64,000 nt of DNA from Calidifontibacillus erzurumensis (GCF_013303125.1 NZ_JABTTE010000015.1:1-64000), one strand, 5' to 3'; positions 30,361-43,320 are shown, numbered from the stretch's first letter. The notes: generated by a model from the letters alone, not told the origin. Translations and numbers: made by a program.

Positions 30361-31452
30361 TTATAATACTTCTTCAATATATAGATCACGATTATGAATT
30401 AGATAAATAATCTCTCCTGATTCAATCAATCGGACCATCGGTCTTGTTGGAGACGACTGTTCAATAAATACGATTTCTCCAATCTTATTATTAGACAATC
30501 GTACTTTCGTCCCCGTCGTAAAGTTCGTCATTAATTCTGTCAATGCTTGAACTACTTTTCCATCAAATTTGCCGAACTGATCTTGTAAAATAAATTCTAA
30601 TGCTTTAAATGGCGATTGCTTTTTTTTGTTATGCTGTTCTGATGTCACCGAATAGTATACATCGCTAACCGCAATAATACGCTCATAAATCGATAAATAA
30701 TCTCCACTAATGCCATTCGGATAACCGCTGCCATCAATTCGTTCATGATGTTTATAAACGGCTTTTTTTACTTCATCTTTAAGCAAATTTATATTTTTGA
30801 TCATCATAAAACTATAAACGGGATGCTTCTTTAATTCATCAATTTCTTCTAGCGTAAGCACACCCTTTTTAGTAATAATTTTTGGATTGATTTTTGCCAT
30901 GCCGGCATCACATAAAGCGCCTGCTAAACCTATTTGAATACAGTCACCCTTCGGTAAATTAAGAGTTTTTGCCAATACAGCCGACAGGGCCGCTATATTA
31001 ATGGAATGATGGTATAAAAAATTGTCTGCATTTGAATAATGGTGGAGAGTGAATAACACTCTTGGCATTTTTAAAGCTTCTTCAATAACAGGAACGATGA
31101 CAGTCCGCAAGGCTGGCATATCAATAGAGATTCCGGACTGCCATCTTTGAAAAAACTTTTTATAACTATAGACAGCTTTTAAATAAAGCTCAATAAAACT
31201 AGGATTAAACTCCTGAATTTCTTCATCCTTGGCTATAGCTATATCAGCTTCCAATACTTGATCTGGCTTAAAAGGCTCCCCTGTGGCGAGAATGGGCTCA
31301 ACGTGAACTTCTTTAATTAAAAAAGCTTTAATAATTTCCAATGTTTCAGCTGATAACACTGTTTTTCTCGGAACAATTGGAAAATTGGTTAGCGAAAAGA
31401 CATCTTTCTCAAGAATACAACCTTCCTTTAGTTGATTAGGATGTACCTTCAT
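30361..31452 (-). CDS. HD-GYP domain protein with an altered HD pair
   Basis: A 363-residue protein. The N-terminal 120 residues are a DUF3391-like or unassigned region, and the HD-GYP domain spans about 135-300. Visible ligands are H148/H149, D182, H210, H235/H236 and D264; the GYP motif reads H-E-R-I-D-G-S-G-Y-P. HD-GYP enzymes cleave cyclic di-GMP. In this one the histidine of the HD pair is replaced by cysteine (C181-D182, 'GALCDAGM'), so metal binding may be weakened or changed. It starts 12 bases after gyrA on the same strand and is likely cotranscribed with the gyrase genes. Confidence 0.88.
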   Translation of the reverse strand: MKVHPNQLKEGCILEKDVFSLTNFPIVPRKTVLSAETLEIIKAFLIKEVHVEPILATGEPFKPDQVLEADIAIAKDEEIQEFNPSFIELYLKAVYSYKKFFQRWQSGISIDMPALRTVIVPVIEEALKMPRVLFTLHHYSNADNFLYHHSINIAALSAVLAKTLNLPKGDCIQIGLAGALCDAGMAKINPKIITKKGVLTLEEIDELKKHPVYSFMMIKNINLLKDEVKKAVYKHHERIDGSGYPNGISGDYLSIYERIIAVSDVYYSVTSEQHNKKKQSPFKALEFILQDQFGKFDGKVVQALTELMTNFTTGTKVRLSNNKIGEIVFIEQSSPTRPMVRLIESGEIIYLIHNRDLYIEEVL

Positions 31453-31464
31453 AAATGTTCACCT

Positions 31465-33942
31465 TTATTCAGAAATATCATCTTGATTTGAAGTTGCATC
31501 TTGATTGTCCTCTTCAGTTGAACGTTCCACAATGGCAACAGTTGAAACGACTTCATTTTCATCAAGGCGCATTAATTTAACTCCTTGTGTATTCCGTCCG
31601 GTCACTGATATCGAATCAACAGGTATACGAATGATTATGCCGCTTTCAGTAATAACCATTAAATCTTCATCGCCTGTCACCGCTTTAACAGCTGACAATG
31701 GACCATTTTTCTCAGTAATATTGCACGTTTTAATACCTTTGCCGCCGCGGCTTTGCATCCGGTACTCTGACAATGGCGTTCGTTTTCCATAGCCATTTTT
31801 CGTCACAACTAATACATCTTCATGACCTTCGATAATTTCCATGCCGATAACTTGATCGTCTTCATTGAGCGTCACGCCTTTTACACCAGTCGCTTGTCTG
31901 CTCATTGCACGGACATCCGTTTCATTAAAACGAATTAACATGCCGTTCATCGTACCGATCAAAATTTCTTTGCGGCCATCTGTCAGACCAACGGAAATCA
32001 CTTCATCTCCTTCACGAAGATGCAATGCAATTAAACCGCCTTTTCGGATATGAGAGAATTGTGAAAGCTGTGACCGTTTGACAACCCCGTGTTTCGTTGC
32101 AAAGAATAAATACCAATCATCATGGAATTCCTCTATTGGAATAACAGCGTTAATCCATTCATCTTTATCAATTTCCAATAAATTAATAATTGGAATACCT
32201 TTTGCTGTTCGGCTATACTCAGGAATTTCATATCCTTTTAGGCGATAAACTTTCCCCTTATTGCTAAAAAATAAAATGGTGTTATGGGTTGAAGTTGAAA
32301 GCAAATGTTCGACGAAATCATCTTCATTTGTACCCATTCCCTGAACACCGCGTCCACCTCTTCTTTGGCTTTTATAGGTGGCAGATGGCAATCGCTTAAT
32401 ATAGCCATTATGAGTAAGAGAAATGACTACACTTTGTTCAGGAATTAAATCTTCATCGTCAATTTCGCCGAAGTTGCCAGAAATAATTTCAGTACGGCGT
32501 TCATCGTTAAATCTTTCTTTAATCTCTGTCAATTCTTCACGAATAATATCAAGAACCTTTTCTTCATCCGCCAAAATAGCTTTTAATTCAGCAATAAGTT
32601 TAATAAGCTCTTGATACTCTTCTTCAATTTTTTCCCGTTCCAAACCTGTTAGACGTTGCAAACGCATATCTAAAATCGCCTGCGCTTGCTTTTCCGTCAA
32701 ATTAAATCGTTCCATTAATCCAGCTCGAGCAATATCAGTTGTTTGTGAACTGCGGATTAATGAAATAATTTCATCGATATGGTCAAGGGCAATTCTTAAT
32801 CCTTCTAAAATATGAGCCCGCGCTTCCGCTTTTTTCAACTCGAATTCTGTTCTACGGCGAATGACAACGATTTGATGGTCAAGATAATGGCTTAACATTT
32901 GTTTTAAATTCAATACTTTTGGACGACCATCTACAAGCGCAAGCATATTAATGCCAAAGCTCGTTTGCAAAGCTGTTTGTTTGTACAAATTATTTAATAA
33001 AACATTCGCATTGGCATCACGCTTCACTTCAATAACAATTCGCATGCCATTGCGGTCAGATTCATCACGCAAATCGGAAATCCCTTCAATTTTCTTATCA
33101 TGAACAAGCTCTGCAATTTTTTCAATGAGCTTTGCTTTATTAACTTGATATGGAATTTCTGTAATGATAATCGCTTGTTTGCCGTTTGGCTTTTCTTCGA
33201 TCATTGATTTCGCGCGAATCGTAATTGAACCTTTTCCTGTTTCATAAGCGCGACGAATCCCGCTCCGGCCTAATATTTGACCGGCTGTTGGGAAATCAGG
33301 GCCAGGGATAATTTCCATTAATTCAGCAATCGTAATATCACGGTTTCGACTAAGTGCTAAAATTCCATCAATGACTTCGCCTAGTTGGTGCGGCGGAATA
33401 TTCGTAGCCATACCTACAGCAATCCCGGAAGCACCATTAACCATTAAATTCGGAAACCTTGCCGGCAAAACGACAGGTTCTTTTTCCGATCCATCATAGT
33501 TGTCTTGAAAATCAATTGTATCTTTATTGATGTCGCGGACCATTTCCATTGCAATTTTGGACATGCGCGCTTCTGTATAACGCATCGCTGCTGCCGGATC
33601 CCCATCGACAGAACCAAAGTTGCCATGGCCGTCCACCAACATATAGCGAATATTAAAATCTTGGGCCATCCGCACCATTGCTTCATATACTGCTGAGTCG
33701 CCATGTGGATGATATTTACCGATGACATCCCCAACAATACGGGCAGATTTTTTATGAGGTTTATCCGCATGATTGCCTAGTTCATTCATCGCATACAAAA
33801 TTCGGCGGTGAACCGGTTTTAAGCCATCTCGAACATCCGGCAATGCACGGGATACGATAACGCTCATCGCATAATCTAAAAAGGATGTCTTCATTTCGGT
33901 ACTCAAATTTACTTCTTGTATCGATTGACGTTCTTCTGGCAT
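31465..33942 (-). CDS. gyrA: DNA gyrase subunit A
   Basis: An 825-residue type IIA topoisomerase subunit. It has the winged-helix breakage-reunion domain with the active tyrosine in '[14 protein letters not shown]' and the quinolone-determining region ([19 protein letters not shown], with the usual serine and glutamate-type positions as S and E). A C-terminal six-bladed pinwheel with the GyrA box (QRRGGRG) follows. With GyrB it introduces negative supercoils. Fifteen bases separate it from gyrB. AGGAGG-like GAGAGGAGGGG lies before the ATG. Confidence 0.98.
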   Translation of the reverse strand: MPEERQSIQEVNLSTEMKTSFLDYAMSVIVSRALPDVRDGLKPVHRRILYAMNELGNHADKPHKKSARIVGDVIGKYHPHGDSAVYEAMVRMAQDFNIRYMLVDGHGNFGSVDGDPAAAMRYTEARMSKIAMEMVRDINKDTIDFQDNYDGSEKEPVVLPARFPNLMVNGASGIAVGMATNIPPHQLGEVIDGILALSRNRDITIAELMEIIPGPDFPTAGQILGRSGIRRAYETGKGSITIRAKSMIEEKPNGKQAIIITEIPYQVNKAKLIEKIAELVHDKKIEGISDLRDESDRNGMRIVIEVKRDANANVLLNNLYKQTALQTSFGINMLALVDGRPKVLNLKQMLSHYLDHQIVVIRRRTEFELKKAEARAHILEGLRIALDHIDEIISLIRSSQTTDIARAGLMERFNLTEKQAQAILDMRLQRLTGLEREKIEEEYQELIKLIAELKAILADEEKVLDIIREELTEIKERFNDERRTEIISGNFGEIDDEDLIPEQSVVISLTHNGYIKRLPSATYKSQRRGGRGVQGMGTNEDDFVEHLLSTSTHNTILFFSNKGKVYRLKGYEIPEYSRTAKGIPIINLLEIDKDEWINAVIPIEEFHDDWYLFFATKHGVVKRSQLSQFSHIRKGGLIALHLREGDEVISVGLTDGRKEILIGTMNGMLIRFNETDVRAMSRQATGVKGVTLNEDDQVIGMEIIEGHEDVLVVTKNGYGKRTPLSEYRMQSRGGKGIKTCNITEKNGPLSAVKAVTGDEDLMVITESGIIIRIPVDSISVTGRNTQGVKLMRLDENEVVSTVAIVERSTEEDNQDATSNQDDISE

Positions 33943-33957
33943 TCAGGCCCCTCCTCT

Positions 33958-36143
<2,186 letters not shown>

Positions 36144-36163
36144 AGCAACGTTCCACCTTTTAC

Positions 36164-37279
36164 TTAAATCTCTTTCGCCTCGCCGGCAGTAATAAAAAAT
36201 TTAGCTGCTTTTTTCAAAGTTTCATGATCGATACCGTCCACACTTGTTGTCGTAACAAACGTTTGTACTTTATCTTGAATCGTATTTAATAAGTGGGATT
36301 GCCGATAATCATCCAATTCTGATAGGACATCATCCAAAAGCAAAATTGGATATTCTCCCACTTCTGATTTAATTAATTCAATTTCTGCGAGTTTCACAGA
36401 TAAAGCTGTTGTCCGCTGTTGACCTTGCGACCCGTAAACTTGGACATCTTTTCCGTTGACAAAAAACTGCATGTCATCACGGTGAGGACCAGCCAATGTC
36501 AACCCTCGCTCTATTTCTTTTTCTTTCAGTTTTGCGAACTTTTCATAATATACTTCTACCATTTTTGACAAATCCATATCCTCTGATACATCAACCGAGG
36601 GATTATACTGAATTTTTAGCGACTCAAGCCCCCTTGAGATGCCATGGTGGATTTGTTCGGCCCATTTTTGCAGCATCTTGAGAAATTGAAATCTTCGTTC
36701 CGTTATTTTTACAGCAACATCTATTAGTTGGGATGTTAAAATATCGAGCATGATATTATTCTTATCCCAATCGTGGTGAAATTGTTTTAATAAATGGTTT
36801 CGCTGCTGCAAAATGTGTTGGTATTGGTTTAACTCATGCATATAAACAGGCGCAACTTGCCCAATTTCCATATCAATGAAACGGCGGCGAACCTGAGGAC
36901 TTCCTTTAACGAGATTTAAATCCTCAGGTGCAAACATCACTGCATTCAGTGTTCCAATATAGCTGCTTAATTTTTTTTGCTCCAATGAATTTATTTTTGC
37001 TTTTTTCCCTTTTGAAGAAATAATAAACTCAAGGGATACAGATTGAGTCCTTTTATGGACCCTTCCTTCTATTTTAGCATATTCTTCATCCCATTTGATA
37101 AGTTCTTTATCTCTAGAAGTGCGATGGGACTTGGCGATGGCCAAAACGTAAATGCTTTCTAGTAAATTTGTTTTCCCTTGTGCATTTTCGCCGAGGATGA
37201 CATTTACTTGATTTTCAAATTTCATAGTAGCTTTTTTATAGTTTCGGAAATTCGTTACTGTCAGTTCAGATAAAAACAA
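36164..37279 (-). CDS. recF: RecF, DNA gap repair ATPase
   Basis: A 371-residue SMC-like ATPase (370 in B. subtilis). It has Walker [10 protein letters not shown], a signature near '[18 protein letters not shown]' and Walker B '[13 protein letters not shown]'. It recognises gaps and helps RecO and RecR load RecA. I chose a TTG at 37279 (reading [16 protein letters not shown]) since it aligns with the known start and has GGGGGTG 6-8 bases upstream. The ATG at 37306 would add nine residues with no family match. It follows rlbA in the same direction. Confidence 0.96.
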   Translation of the reverse strand: MFLSELTVTNFRNYKKATMKFENQVNVILGENAQGKTNLLESIYVLAIAKSHRTSRDKELIKWDEEYAKIEGRVHKRTQSVSLEFIISSKGKKAKINSLEQKKLSSYIGTLNAVMFAPEDLNLVKGSPQVRRRFIDMEIGQVAPVYMHELNQYQHILQQRNHLLKQFHHDWDKNNIMLDILTSQLIDVAVKITERRFQFLKMLQKWAEQIHHGISRGLESLKIQYNPSVDVSEDMDLSKMVEVYYEKFAKLKEKEIERGLTLAGPHRDDMQFFVNGKDVQVYGSQGQQRTTALSVKLAEIELIKSEVGEYPILLLDDVLSELDDYRQSHLLNTIQDKVQTFVTTTSVDGIDHETLKKAAKFFITAGEAKEI

Positions 37280-37354
37280 AAAAGGCACCCCCAACTGGGT
37301 TGTCATGCTTAATTAATAAAATTTTGCATGGCCAATCTGATGCTATTTGACATG

Positions 37355-37582
37355 CTAGTTAGTAAAATTAGAAACTACTTTAAAGTTTCCAATTCCTTTT
37401 ATAATGACTTCATCATCATGGTATAATTTTTTTCCTCTCCGGTTTTCCGGAATTCCATTTACGAGCACTTCATTTTCATTTAAAAAAGATTTCACAGCCC
37501 CGCCTGTATCAATAACACCGGCCAGCTTTAATAATTGCCCCAATGTTATATTTTCCGTTGAAATGGAAACTTCTTTCATCAT
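37355..37582 (-). CDS. rlbA: S4-domain RNA-binding protein YaaA/RlbA
   Basis: A 75-residue single S4 domain with 'ITLGQLLKLAGVIDTGGAVKSFL' and 'VLVNGIPENRRGKKLYHDDEV'. It occurs between dnaN and recF in Firmicutes; in B. subtilis it is linked to 50S subunit assembly. AGGTGG lies 7 bases before the ATG at 37582; the next codon is also ATG. The longer frame to 37645 covers a terminator tail and is rejected. Confidence 0.93.
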   Translation of the reverse strand: MMKEVSISTENITLGQLLKLAGVIDTGGAVKSFLNENEVLVNGIPENRRGKKLYHDDEVIIKGIGNFKVVSNFTN

Positions 37583-37652
37583 GGATGTCCCACCTTTTGT
37601 CGTTTTGCACGAATTTTGTCTTACTTTTATTTTACTAAATGTCAAAAGAAGA

Positions 37653-37700
37653 TAAAAGAAAGCTGACAGGAACTTCCCTTTGTTTCCTGTTCAGCTTTCG
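37653..37700 (-). terminator. Terminator after dnaN
   Basis: On the minus strand, GAAAGCTG-ACAGGAA pairs with TTCCTGTCAGCTTTC over 15 base pairs and is followed by TTTTATC. It separates dnaA-dnaN from rlbA-recF. Confidence 0.8.
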
Positions 37701-37714
37701 ATAAAAGTTCACAC

Positions 37715-38857
37715 TTAATAAGTCCTTACAGGCAAAATAAGCTGGAGGATAGAGTCTTGATCAAGCGGCCGAATTAAAAACGGGCGCATCGCTCCTGTAA
37801 AACTTATTTTTACATCTGTTGCATCAAGGGCTTTTAAAGCGTCCATCATAAATTTCGCACTAAAGGAAATTTTAAGTTCTTCTCCTGAAAGAGATTCGCA
37901 AGGAACAAATTCTTCAACTTTACCTACTTCCGGCAAAATTGTCGAAATTTTAATTTGATTGTCTTCTTCATAAGTCGTTAGTTTTACAACGTTATTTTTT
38001 CCTTCTCTTGCAAGTAACGAGGCTCGGTCGATGGCTTGAAGGAATTCTTTCGCACTGATAATAATTTCAGTTTTAAAATCCATTGGAATAAGCTTTGTTG
38101 TATCTGGATAATTGCCTTCTAAAAGTCTTGAGAAAAATAGTAAGTATTTTGTTTTAAACAATATTTGATTTCCAGTAATCACTATATCAATCGTATCATT
38201 TTTCTCTTCTAATATTTTATTCAATTCATTCAAACTTTTGCCTGGAATAACAACACTTGAAAAGTTTTTTATCAGTCCGCTTTCAATCGGAGCTTTTCGC
38301 ATCGCTAAACGGTGGCTGTCAGTAGCTACACAGATTAGTTCATCATTTTCAATGCGAAAATTTACACCGGTTAAAATTGGGCGTGATTCAGATGTTGATA
38401 CGGCAAAAACGGTTTGTCGAATCATTTGTTTTAAAAGATCTATAGGCATTTGAAAAGCATGATGCTCGGAAATTTGCGGTAATTGAGGATATTCATCCGG
38501 ATCCATCCCGATTAAATTGAATTCACTGCTTCCTGAAACAATTCTCGCTGATAAATTTTCTTGTATTTCAATATCAACGGTTTCACTTGGAAGCTTTTTA
38601 ACGATTTCGCTAAAAAATTTAGCCTGTAATACTATACTTCCAGTTTTTCGAATATCCACATGTTGATAATCTTCTTCTTCAGCTGGAATGAAACTTTCAA
38701 TAGATATGTCAGAGTTGCTTCCTGTTAAGGTAACTCCATCTTCAAGAGCCGTAATTTTAATCCCTGTTAAGATGGGAATCGTTGTTTTGGACGATACAGC
38801 TTTCATCACATCATTAACGGCCTCTACTAACTTATTTCTTTGAATCGTAAAATGCAT
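37715..38857 (-). CDS. dnaN: DNA polymerase III beta subunit (sliding clamp)
   Basis: A 380-residue three-domain clamp (378 in B. subtilis). It begins MHFTIQRNKLVEAVNDVMKA and ends in the conserved 'QLILPVRTY'. The ring-shaped dimer holds polymerases and repair proteins on DNA; in Bacillus it also displaces DnaA through YabA. AGGAGGC lies before the ATG. It lies 202 bases after dnaA; that gap carries the replication unwinding element. Confidence 0.98.
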   Translation of the reverse strand: MHFTIQRNKLVEAVNDVMKAVSSKTTIPILTGIKITALEDGVTLTGSNSDISIESFIPAEEEDYQHVDIRKTGSIVLQAKFFSEIVKKLPSETVDIEIQENLSARIVSGSSEFNLIGMDPDEYPQLPQISEHHAFQMPIDLLKQMIRQTVFAVSTSESRPILTGVNFRIENDELICVATDSHRLAMRKAPIESGLIKNFSSVVIPGKSLNELNKILEEKNDTIDIVITGNQILFKTKYLLFFSRLLEGNYPDTTKLIPMDFKTEIIISAKEFLQAIDRASLLAREGKNNVVKLTTYEEDNQIKISTILPEVGKVEEFVPCESLSGEELKISFSAKFMMDALKALDATDVKISFTGAMRPFLIRPLDQDSILQLILPVRTY

Positions 38858-38864
38858 TTTATGT

Positions 38865-39046
38865 AATGCCTCCTAATTTAGTAAATTTACCAATACGGTT
38901 GGCATAATATTTAGTTTATAAAAATAAAAATAAAGTAATACTAATAGTAGCCTCTGTGGATTTGTGGATAACTAAGTTGATAAAACAGTATAAGAGCCTA
39001 TCCACATGTGGATAGACTGTCTATACATGCGTTTAAGTTATTCACA
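38865..39046. other. oriC unwinding region between dnaA and dnaN (DUE, DnaA-trios and DnaA boxes)
   Basis: An AT-rich stretch (38865-38945) abuts trinucleotide repeats. On the minus strand these read CTACTATTAGTATTACTTTA (38950-38931), close to the DnaA-trios of B. subtilis. A short GC patch (38951-38954) separates them from DnaA boxes TGTGGATTT (38955-38963), TGTGGATAA (38963-38971), CTATCCACA (38998-39006), TGTGGATAG (39007-39015) and TTATTCACA (39038-39046). DnaA is expected to melt the duplex here and load DnaC helicase. Confidence 0.88.
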
Positions 39047-39059
39047 ATGTCCATAGATG

Positions 39060-40406
39060 CTACATTTTTAATTTATCTTGTATCTCTTGGATTCTTCTCT
39101 GCAACTCAACATCTGTTTGTAACAGTTTTGAAATTTTTTCATGGGCATGAATGACCGTTGTATGATCTCGTCCACCAAATTCTTCTCCGATTTTTGGCAG
39201 GGATGAATCCGTGAGCTCCCGAGAAAGATACATTGCGATTTGACGTGGAAAGGCGACGGATTTCGTTCTTTTCTTCGCTTTAAAGTCTTCAAATTTCACA
39301 TGATAAAATTCGCCAACAACACGTTGAATATCTTGAATAGTAATCACTTTTGGCTTTGTTCCCGGAATAATATCTTTCAGTGCTTCTTTGGCCAATTCAA
39401 CATTTATGTCTTTGTTAATTAAAGAAGAATATGCAACAACACGAATGAGCGCACCTTCCAGCTCGCGAATGTTTGTATCAATTTGATTCGCGATATAGAT
39501 CATCACTTCATTAGAAATGTCTAAACCTTCTGCTTTCGCTTTTTTTCGTAAGATTGCAATTCTAGTTTCCAAATCAGGTGGAGCAATATCAGTAATTAAG
39601 CCCCATTCAAACCTTGAACGCAAGCGGTCTTCAAGCGTCGGTATTTCTTTCGGAGGGCGGTCGCTGGAAATAACAATTTGTTTGCTTTCCTCATGCAGAG
39701 TATTAAAAGTATGGAAAAATTCTTCTTGAGTTGATTCTTTTCCGGCCAAAAATTGAATATCATCTATTAGCAAAACGTCGACTTTACGATATTTATTGCG
39801 AAAATCAATTGCTTTATTGTCGCGGATCGAGTTAATAAATTCATTGGTAAATTTTTCTGATGAAAGGTAAACGACTTTTGCATTCGGATTATGTTCAAGT
39901 ACATAATGGCCAATGGCATGCATTAGGTGTGTTTTGCCGAGTCCGACCCCTCCGTAAATAAACAAAGGGTTATAAGCTTTTGCTGGTGCTTCTGCTACTG
40001 CTAATGAAGCAGCATGGGCAAAACGGTTGCCGGCACCAATGACAAACGTATCGAACGTATATTTGGGATTCAGCATACTTTGGGGCATTTCTTCAAATTG
40101 TTCTTCTGTTTTTTTCTTTTTGGACTTGTTTTCAAAAATTAGTTCATCTTCTTGCTTAGATTGTGGGATTACAAATTTAATTTCTAGCTCTGCCCCAGTA
40201 ATATCAAAAATTGTGTCAGCAATTAATTTGGAATAGCGGGATTCAAGCCAATCTCTTGCAAAATCATTTGGTGCAGTGATCACTAATGTATCGTTCGTTA
40301 GTGAGTGGGCTTTTGTTGATTTTAACCAAGTTTCAAAGCTTGGTTTGCTTAATTTTGTTTGAATTGCTTCCAAAGCCTTGGTCCATAAATCAGAGATATT
40401 TTCCAT
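39060..40406 (-). CDS. dnaA: Chromosomal replication initiator DnaA
   Basis: A 448-residue protein (446 in B. subtilis). Domain I (1-85) binds partner proteins. The linker (about 86-110) is followed by the AAA+ domain with Walker [10 protein letters not shown] and Walker [10 protein letters not shown]. The C-terminal domain IV carries the DnaA signature '[16 protein letters not shown]'. It binds the boxes on both sides of its own gene and can autoregulate. The start [13 protein letters not shown] matches the family. GGAGGG lies about 12 bases before the ATG. Confidence 0.98.
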   Translation of the reverse strand: MENISDLWTKALEAIQTKLSKPSFETWLKSTKAHSLTNDTLVITAPNDFARDWLESRYSKLIADTIFDITGAELEIKFVIPQSKQEDELIFENKSKKKKTEEQFEEMPQSMLNPKYTFDTFVIGAGNRFAHAASLAVAEAPAKAYNPLFIYGGVGLGKTHLMHAIGHYVLEHNPNAKVVYLSSEKFTNEFINSIRDNKAIDFRNKYRKVDVLLIDDIQFLAGKESTQEEFFHTFNTLHEESKQIVISSDRPPKEIPTLEDRLRSRFEWGLITDIAPPDLETRIAILRKKAKAEGLDISNEVMIYIANQIDTNIRELEGALIRVVAYSSLINKDINVELAKEALKDIIPGTKPKVITIQDIQRVVGEFYHVKFEDFKAKKRTKSVAFPRQIAMYLSRELTDSSLPKIGEEFGGRDHTTVIHAHEKISKLLQTDVELQRRIQEIQDKLKM

Positions 40407-40523
40407 TATAGACCAGCTCCCTCCTTAAAATTGTTAGTTCTAAAAAAATGAAGGAGGGCATAAAAAACTTACAAATTCGCTTTTGTACACCCTCGGCTAT
40501 CATGAAATGAATATTAATGCATA

Positions 40524-40552
40524 ATTATAAGATCAATGTATAGCATTGTATA
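40524..40552 (-). promoter_or_regulatory. Candidate dnaA promoter
   Basis: On the minus strand, TATACA (40552-40547), a 17-base spacer and TATAAT (40529-40524), about 118 bases before the dnaA start and within reach of the DnaA boxes upstream. Confidence 0.55.
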
Positions 40553-40669
40553 AATATTAATTCCACAACATATATGGATAAATATATTATATAGTAGAAA
40601 AACAATAAATCGACGTTTTGCACAAAGATGTGAAAAATATTTCCCACAGCTGTTAATATTTATATTCAC

Positions 40670-40885
40670 ACCTTATCCACAGTTGTGGATAAATTATTTT
40701 ATACACAACAGGAAAACACAAATATAATATCAAAAAAAACCTTATAATGCAACGGGGTTTATCGATTTATCCACAACCACCATACCTTGTGGATTCAAGT
40801 TATCAACAGCACTATATTTTGTGAAAAGGTTGTAGATAACTAGTGAATAATGCAAAAAAATGTCGAAAAAAAATATCCACATGTG
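40670..40885. other. oriC DnaA-box cluster upstream of dnaA
   Basis: Perfect boxes TTATCCACA at 40673-40681 and 40767-40775, and TGTGGATAA at 40684-40692. Near matches are TGTGGATTC (40788-40796), TTATCAACA (40800-40808), TGTAGATAA (40831-40839) and ATATCCACA (40873-40881). This is the incAB-type half of a bipartite Bacillus origin. It lies between divergent dnaA and rpmH. Confidence 0.9.
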
Positions 40886-40983
40886 TAAGGCTATGAATGA
40901 TTAATGAATGATTGTTTGAAAATAAATTTATGGGAAATTTTTTGATCGCAGAAGTAAAATGAAGATGAAAAATTTGCTGGACA

Positions 40984-41013
40984 TTGACAATTTTTATTTT
41001 TTTGCCTTATACT
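40984..41013 (+). promoter_or_regulatory. Promoter of rpmH
   Basis: TTGACA (40984-40989), an 18-base spacer and TATACT (41008-41013), 47 bases before the start codon. Confidence 0.85.
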
Positions 41014-41059
41014 TAAAAAGACTGTCTTTAAGAGTTTTTCCTCAGGGAGGTGCAAATAT

Positions 41060-41194
41060 ATGAAACGTACTTATCAACCAAATAAACGTAAATATAAAAA
41101 GGTACATGGTTTTCGCGCGCGCATGAGCACGAAAAATGGACGTAATGTTTTAGCTCGTCGCCGTCGAAAAGGAAGAAAAGTATTATCAGCTTAG
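41060..41194 (+). CDS. rpmH: Ribosomal protein L34
   Basis: A 44-residue very basic protein that reads [28 protein letters not shown] and a C-terminal [12 protein letters not shown]. It is the L34 protein of the 50S subunit. GGGAGGTG lies 7 bases before the ATG. It is the first gene on the right of the origin and is followed by a hairpin and rnpA, as in almost all bacteria. Confidence 0.98.
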   Translation: MKRTYQPNKRKYKKVHGFRARMSTKNGRNVLARRRRKGRKVLSA

Positions 41195-41195
41195 G

Positions 41196-41222
41196 CCACT
41201 GAATACATCAGTGGTTTTTTTA
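41196..41222 (+). terminator. Terminator or attenuator between rpmH and rnpA
   Basis: CCACTGA and TCAGTGG form a stem, followed by TTTTTTT. Because rnpA has no clear promoter of its own, partial read-through is likely. Confidence 0.8.
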
Positions 41223-41261
41223 ATAGAAAGACAAAGTTTGAAAAGCAATTCTCCGGAGTGA

Positions 41262-41615
41262 ATGTATGTGAATAAACGGAATAGAATTAAAAAGAATGAA
41301 GAATTTCAAGCTGTTTTTAATAAAGGGACATCGGTAGCCAATCGACAATTTGTCATATATATGCTTGAAAAAGAAGATCAGCAGGAAATGAGGATCGGTT
41401 TGTCAGTAAGCAGAAAAATTGGCAAGGCAGTTGTTAGAAATCAAATCAAAAGATATATAAGACAAACGTTTATTGATTTGAAAAATGTATTAAAACAGAA
41501 TATGGATTATATCATTATTGCACGCAAACCAGCTGCTGGCTTAGACTATCATGAAACGAAAAAAAGTTTGATCCATGTATTAAAAATAGGTAAAGCTTTT
41601 ACACAAAAGATTTAA
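41262..41615 (+). CDS. rnpA: Ribonuclease P protein component
   Basis: A 117-residue basic protein (116 in B. subtilis) that helps the RNase P RNA cleave tRNA 5' leaders. It begins [19 protein letters not shown]. The RNR motif region reads '[15 protein letters not shown]', so the second arginine of RNRxKR is glutamine (Q61). The start is the ATG at 41262; a GTG two codons later is also possible. It lies between rpmH and spoIIIJ. Confidence 0.96.
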   Translation: MYVNKRNRIKKNEEFQAVFNKGTSVANRQFVIYMLEKEDQQEMRIGLSVSRKIGKAVVRNQIKRYIRQTFIDLKNVLKQNMDYIIIARKPAAGLDYHETKKSLIHVLKIGKAFTQKI

Positions 41616-41721
41616 GAGAAACATCAATGAGTTCACACGATTTACAGAGGAAATGTTAAACAAATCATGGTAAAATGACTCTGTACATAATACATAAAAG
41701 CGCCAGAAGGAGGAAGAGAGT

Positions 41722-42486
41722 TTGAAGAAAAAATTTGCGCTATTAGCGGCCTTGGCTTTACTTGCAGTTCTATCAGGCTGTAACCAAATAAATGAACCAA
41801 TCACTCCTGAGAGTGAAGGGATTTGGAATAAATATTTTGTATATCCCTTATCATGGTTAATTGTTTATGTGGCGAATATGTTTGGGGAAAATTACGGCCT
41901 GTCTATTATAATTGTTACAATTATTATTCGCTTGGCAATTTTACCTTTAATGATTAAACAAACGCAAAATTCAAAAGCGATGCAGGCCATTCAACCAGAA
42001 TTAAAAGCGCTTCAACAAAAATATGCTTCGAAAGATCCGAAAACACAGCAAAAGCTTCAACAAGAAACGATGGCTTTATTTCAAAAGCATGGTGTAAATC
42101 CGTTGGCAGGTTGTTTGCCGCTTCTCATTCAAATGCCTATTTTAATCGGTTTTTACCATGCGATTATGAGAACAGAAGAAATTGCCAATCATAATTTTTT
42201 ATGGTTCGATCTCGGTAATAGCGACCCATATTATATTTTGCCTTTGATTGCTGGTATTACAACATTTTTACAGCAAAAAATAATGATGAAAGGCATGGAA
42301 AGCAATCCGCAAATGAAAATGATGCTATATGTCATGCCGGTTATGATCGTTATTTTTGCAATTTCATTCCCTGCAGCATTATCGTTATACTGGGTTGTAG
42401 GTAATATTTTCATGATTATTCAGACATATTTTATTAAAGGTCCAAATAAAACTGAAGCGGATCAAACAGGGGGAGCAAAAAAGTGA
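41722..42486 (+). CDS. spoIIIJ: Membrane protein insertase YidC/SpoIIIJ
   Basis: A 254-residue Oxa1/YidC-family insertase. A lipoprotein signal ends at C20 (LSGC). Five membrane segments follow, with the conserved hydrophilic-groove arginine R70 ([11 protein letters not shown]). The C-terminal tail is basic. It inserts small membrane proteins, and in B. subtilis is needed for sigma-G activation in the forespore. The start is a TTG at 41722 with AGGAGGAAGAG upstream. The stop overlaps the jag start by 4 bases. Confidence 0.96.
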   Translation: MKKKFALLAALALLAVLSGCNQINEPITPESEGIWNKYFVYPLSWLIVYVANMFGENYGLSIIIVTIIIRLAILPLMIKQTQNSKAMQAIQPELKALQQKYASKDPKTQQKLQQETMALFQKHGVNPLAGCLPLLIQMPILIGFYHAIMRTEEIANHNFLWFDLGNSDPYYILPLIAGITTFLQQKIMMKGMESNPQMKMMLYVMPVMIVIFAISFPAALSLYWVVGNIFMIIQTYFIKGPNKTEADQTGGAKK

Positions 42487-43106
42487 AACAACTGACGGCT
42501 ACCGGTACTGGACAAACAGTTGATGAAGCGATTGAAAATGCTTTGAAGGAATTGAACGTTGCGAAGGAAAAAGTTGAAGTTTCAATTATAGATGAAGGAA
42601 AAAAAGGCATTTTTGGTGTATTTGGTTCAAGGCCTGCAATTGTGAAACTTAAAGTTAATATTAACCCGATGGAAGAAGCGAAAACGTACCTTGAAAATGT
42701 TATTGCTCAAATGGGTGTGACTGCGGACGTTGAAGCAGTTGAAAATGGGAAAGAATTAACGTTAAATATTTCCGGTGCTGATATCGCAAAGTTAATTGGT
42801 AAGCGCGGACAGACATTAAACGCATTACAATATTTAGTTCAAATTGTTGCTAATAAATATTCAAATGATTATATAACGGTTATTGTTGATGCGGAAAATT
42901 ACCGGATGCGCCGCCGTGAGACGCTGGAAAATTTAGCAACAAGACTAGCTGCAAAAGCTAAAAAGACGAAGACAAAAGTTGTGCTTGAACCAATGCCATC
43001 CTTTGAAAGAAAAATTATTCATTCTGTTCTAAGCGAAGTTGAAGGTGTTTCAACTGTTTCTGATGGTGTTGAACCAAATCGCCATATCATTATCATTCCG
43101 GAGTAA
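42483..43106 (+). CDS. jag: Jag/KhpB RNA-binding protein
   Basis: A 207-residue protein with an N-terminal Jag domain (about 1-50, '[12 protein letters not shown]'), a KH domain with '[20 protein letters not shown]' and a C-terminal R3H domain. It binds RNA and pairs with KhpA in related Firmicutes. The GTG start at 42483 overlaps the spoIIIJ stop (GTGA), so the two are coupled. Confidence 0.95.
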   Translation: MKQLTATGTGQTVDEAIENALKELNVAKEKVEVSIIDEGKKGIFGVFGSRPAIVKLKVNINPMEEAKTYLENVIAQMGVTADVEAVENGKELTLNISGADIAKLIGKRGQTLNALQYLVQIVANKYSNDYITVIVDAENYRMRRRETLENLATRLAAKAKKTKTKVVLEPMPSFERKIIHSVLSEVEGVSTVSDGVEPNRHIIIIPE

Positions 43107-43134
43107 ATTTGAAAATTGATAAAATGAAAATGAA

Positions 43135-43180
43135 ACATGGCAAGGCTAGAATTTGTATCTAGCTTTTGCCATGTTTTTTG
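43135..43180 (+). terminator. Terminator of the rpmH-jag cluster
   Basis: ACATGGCAA-CTAGA pairs with TCTAG-TTGCCATGT and is followed by TTTTTG. It has two mismatches inside a long stem. Confidence 0.85.
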
Positions 43181-43320
43181 TTTTTTAGGTTGTTTTGGTA
43201 TTATATTTTTTATTTTGATTTCTAAACAAAAATAAACTTTTATGATTTGCACCATTTATTTTAAATTAACTTCTGTCGGGCTGATCACTGAAATAAAAGT
43301 TTTGCAGTTGCGCTCTTGAT

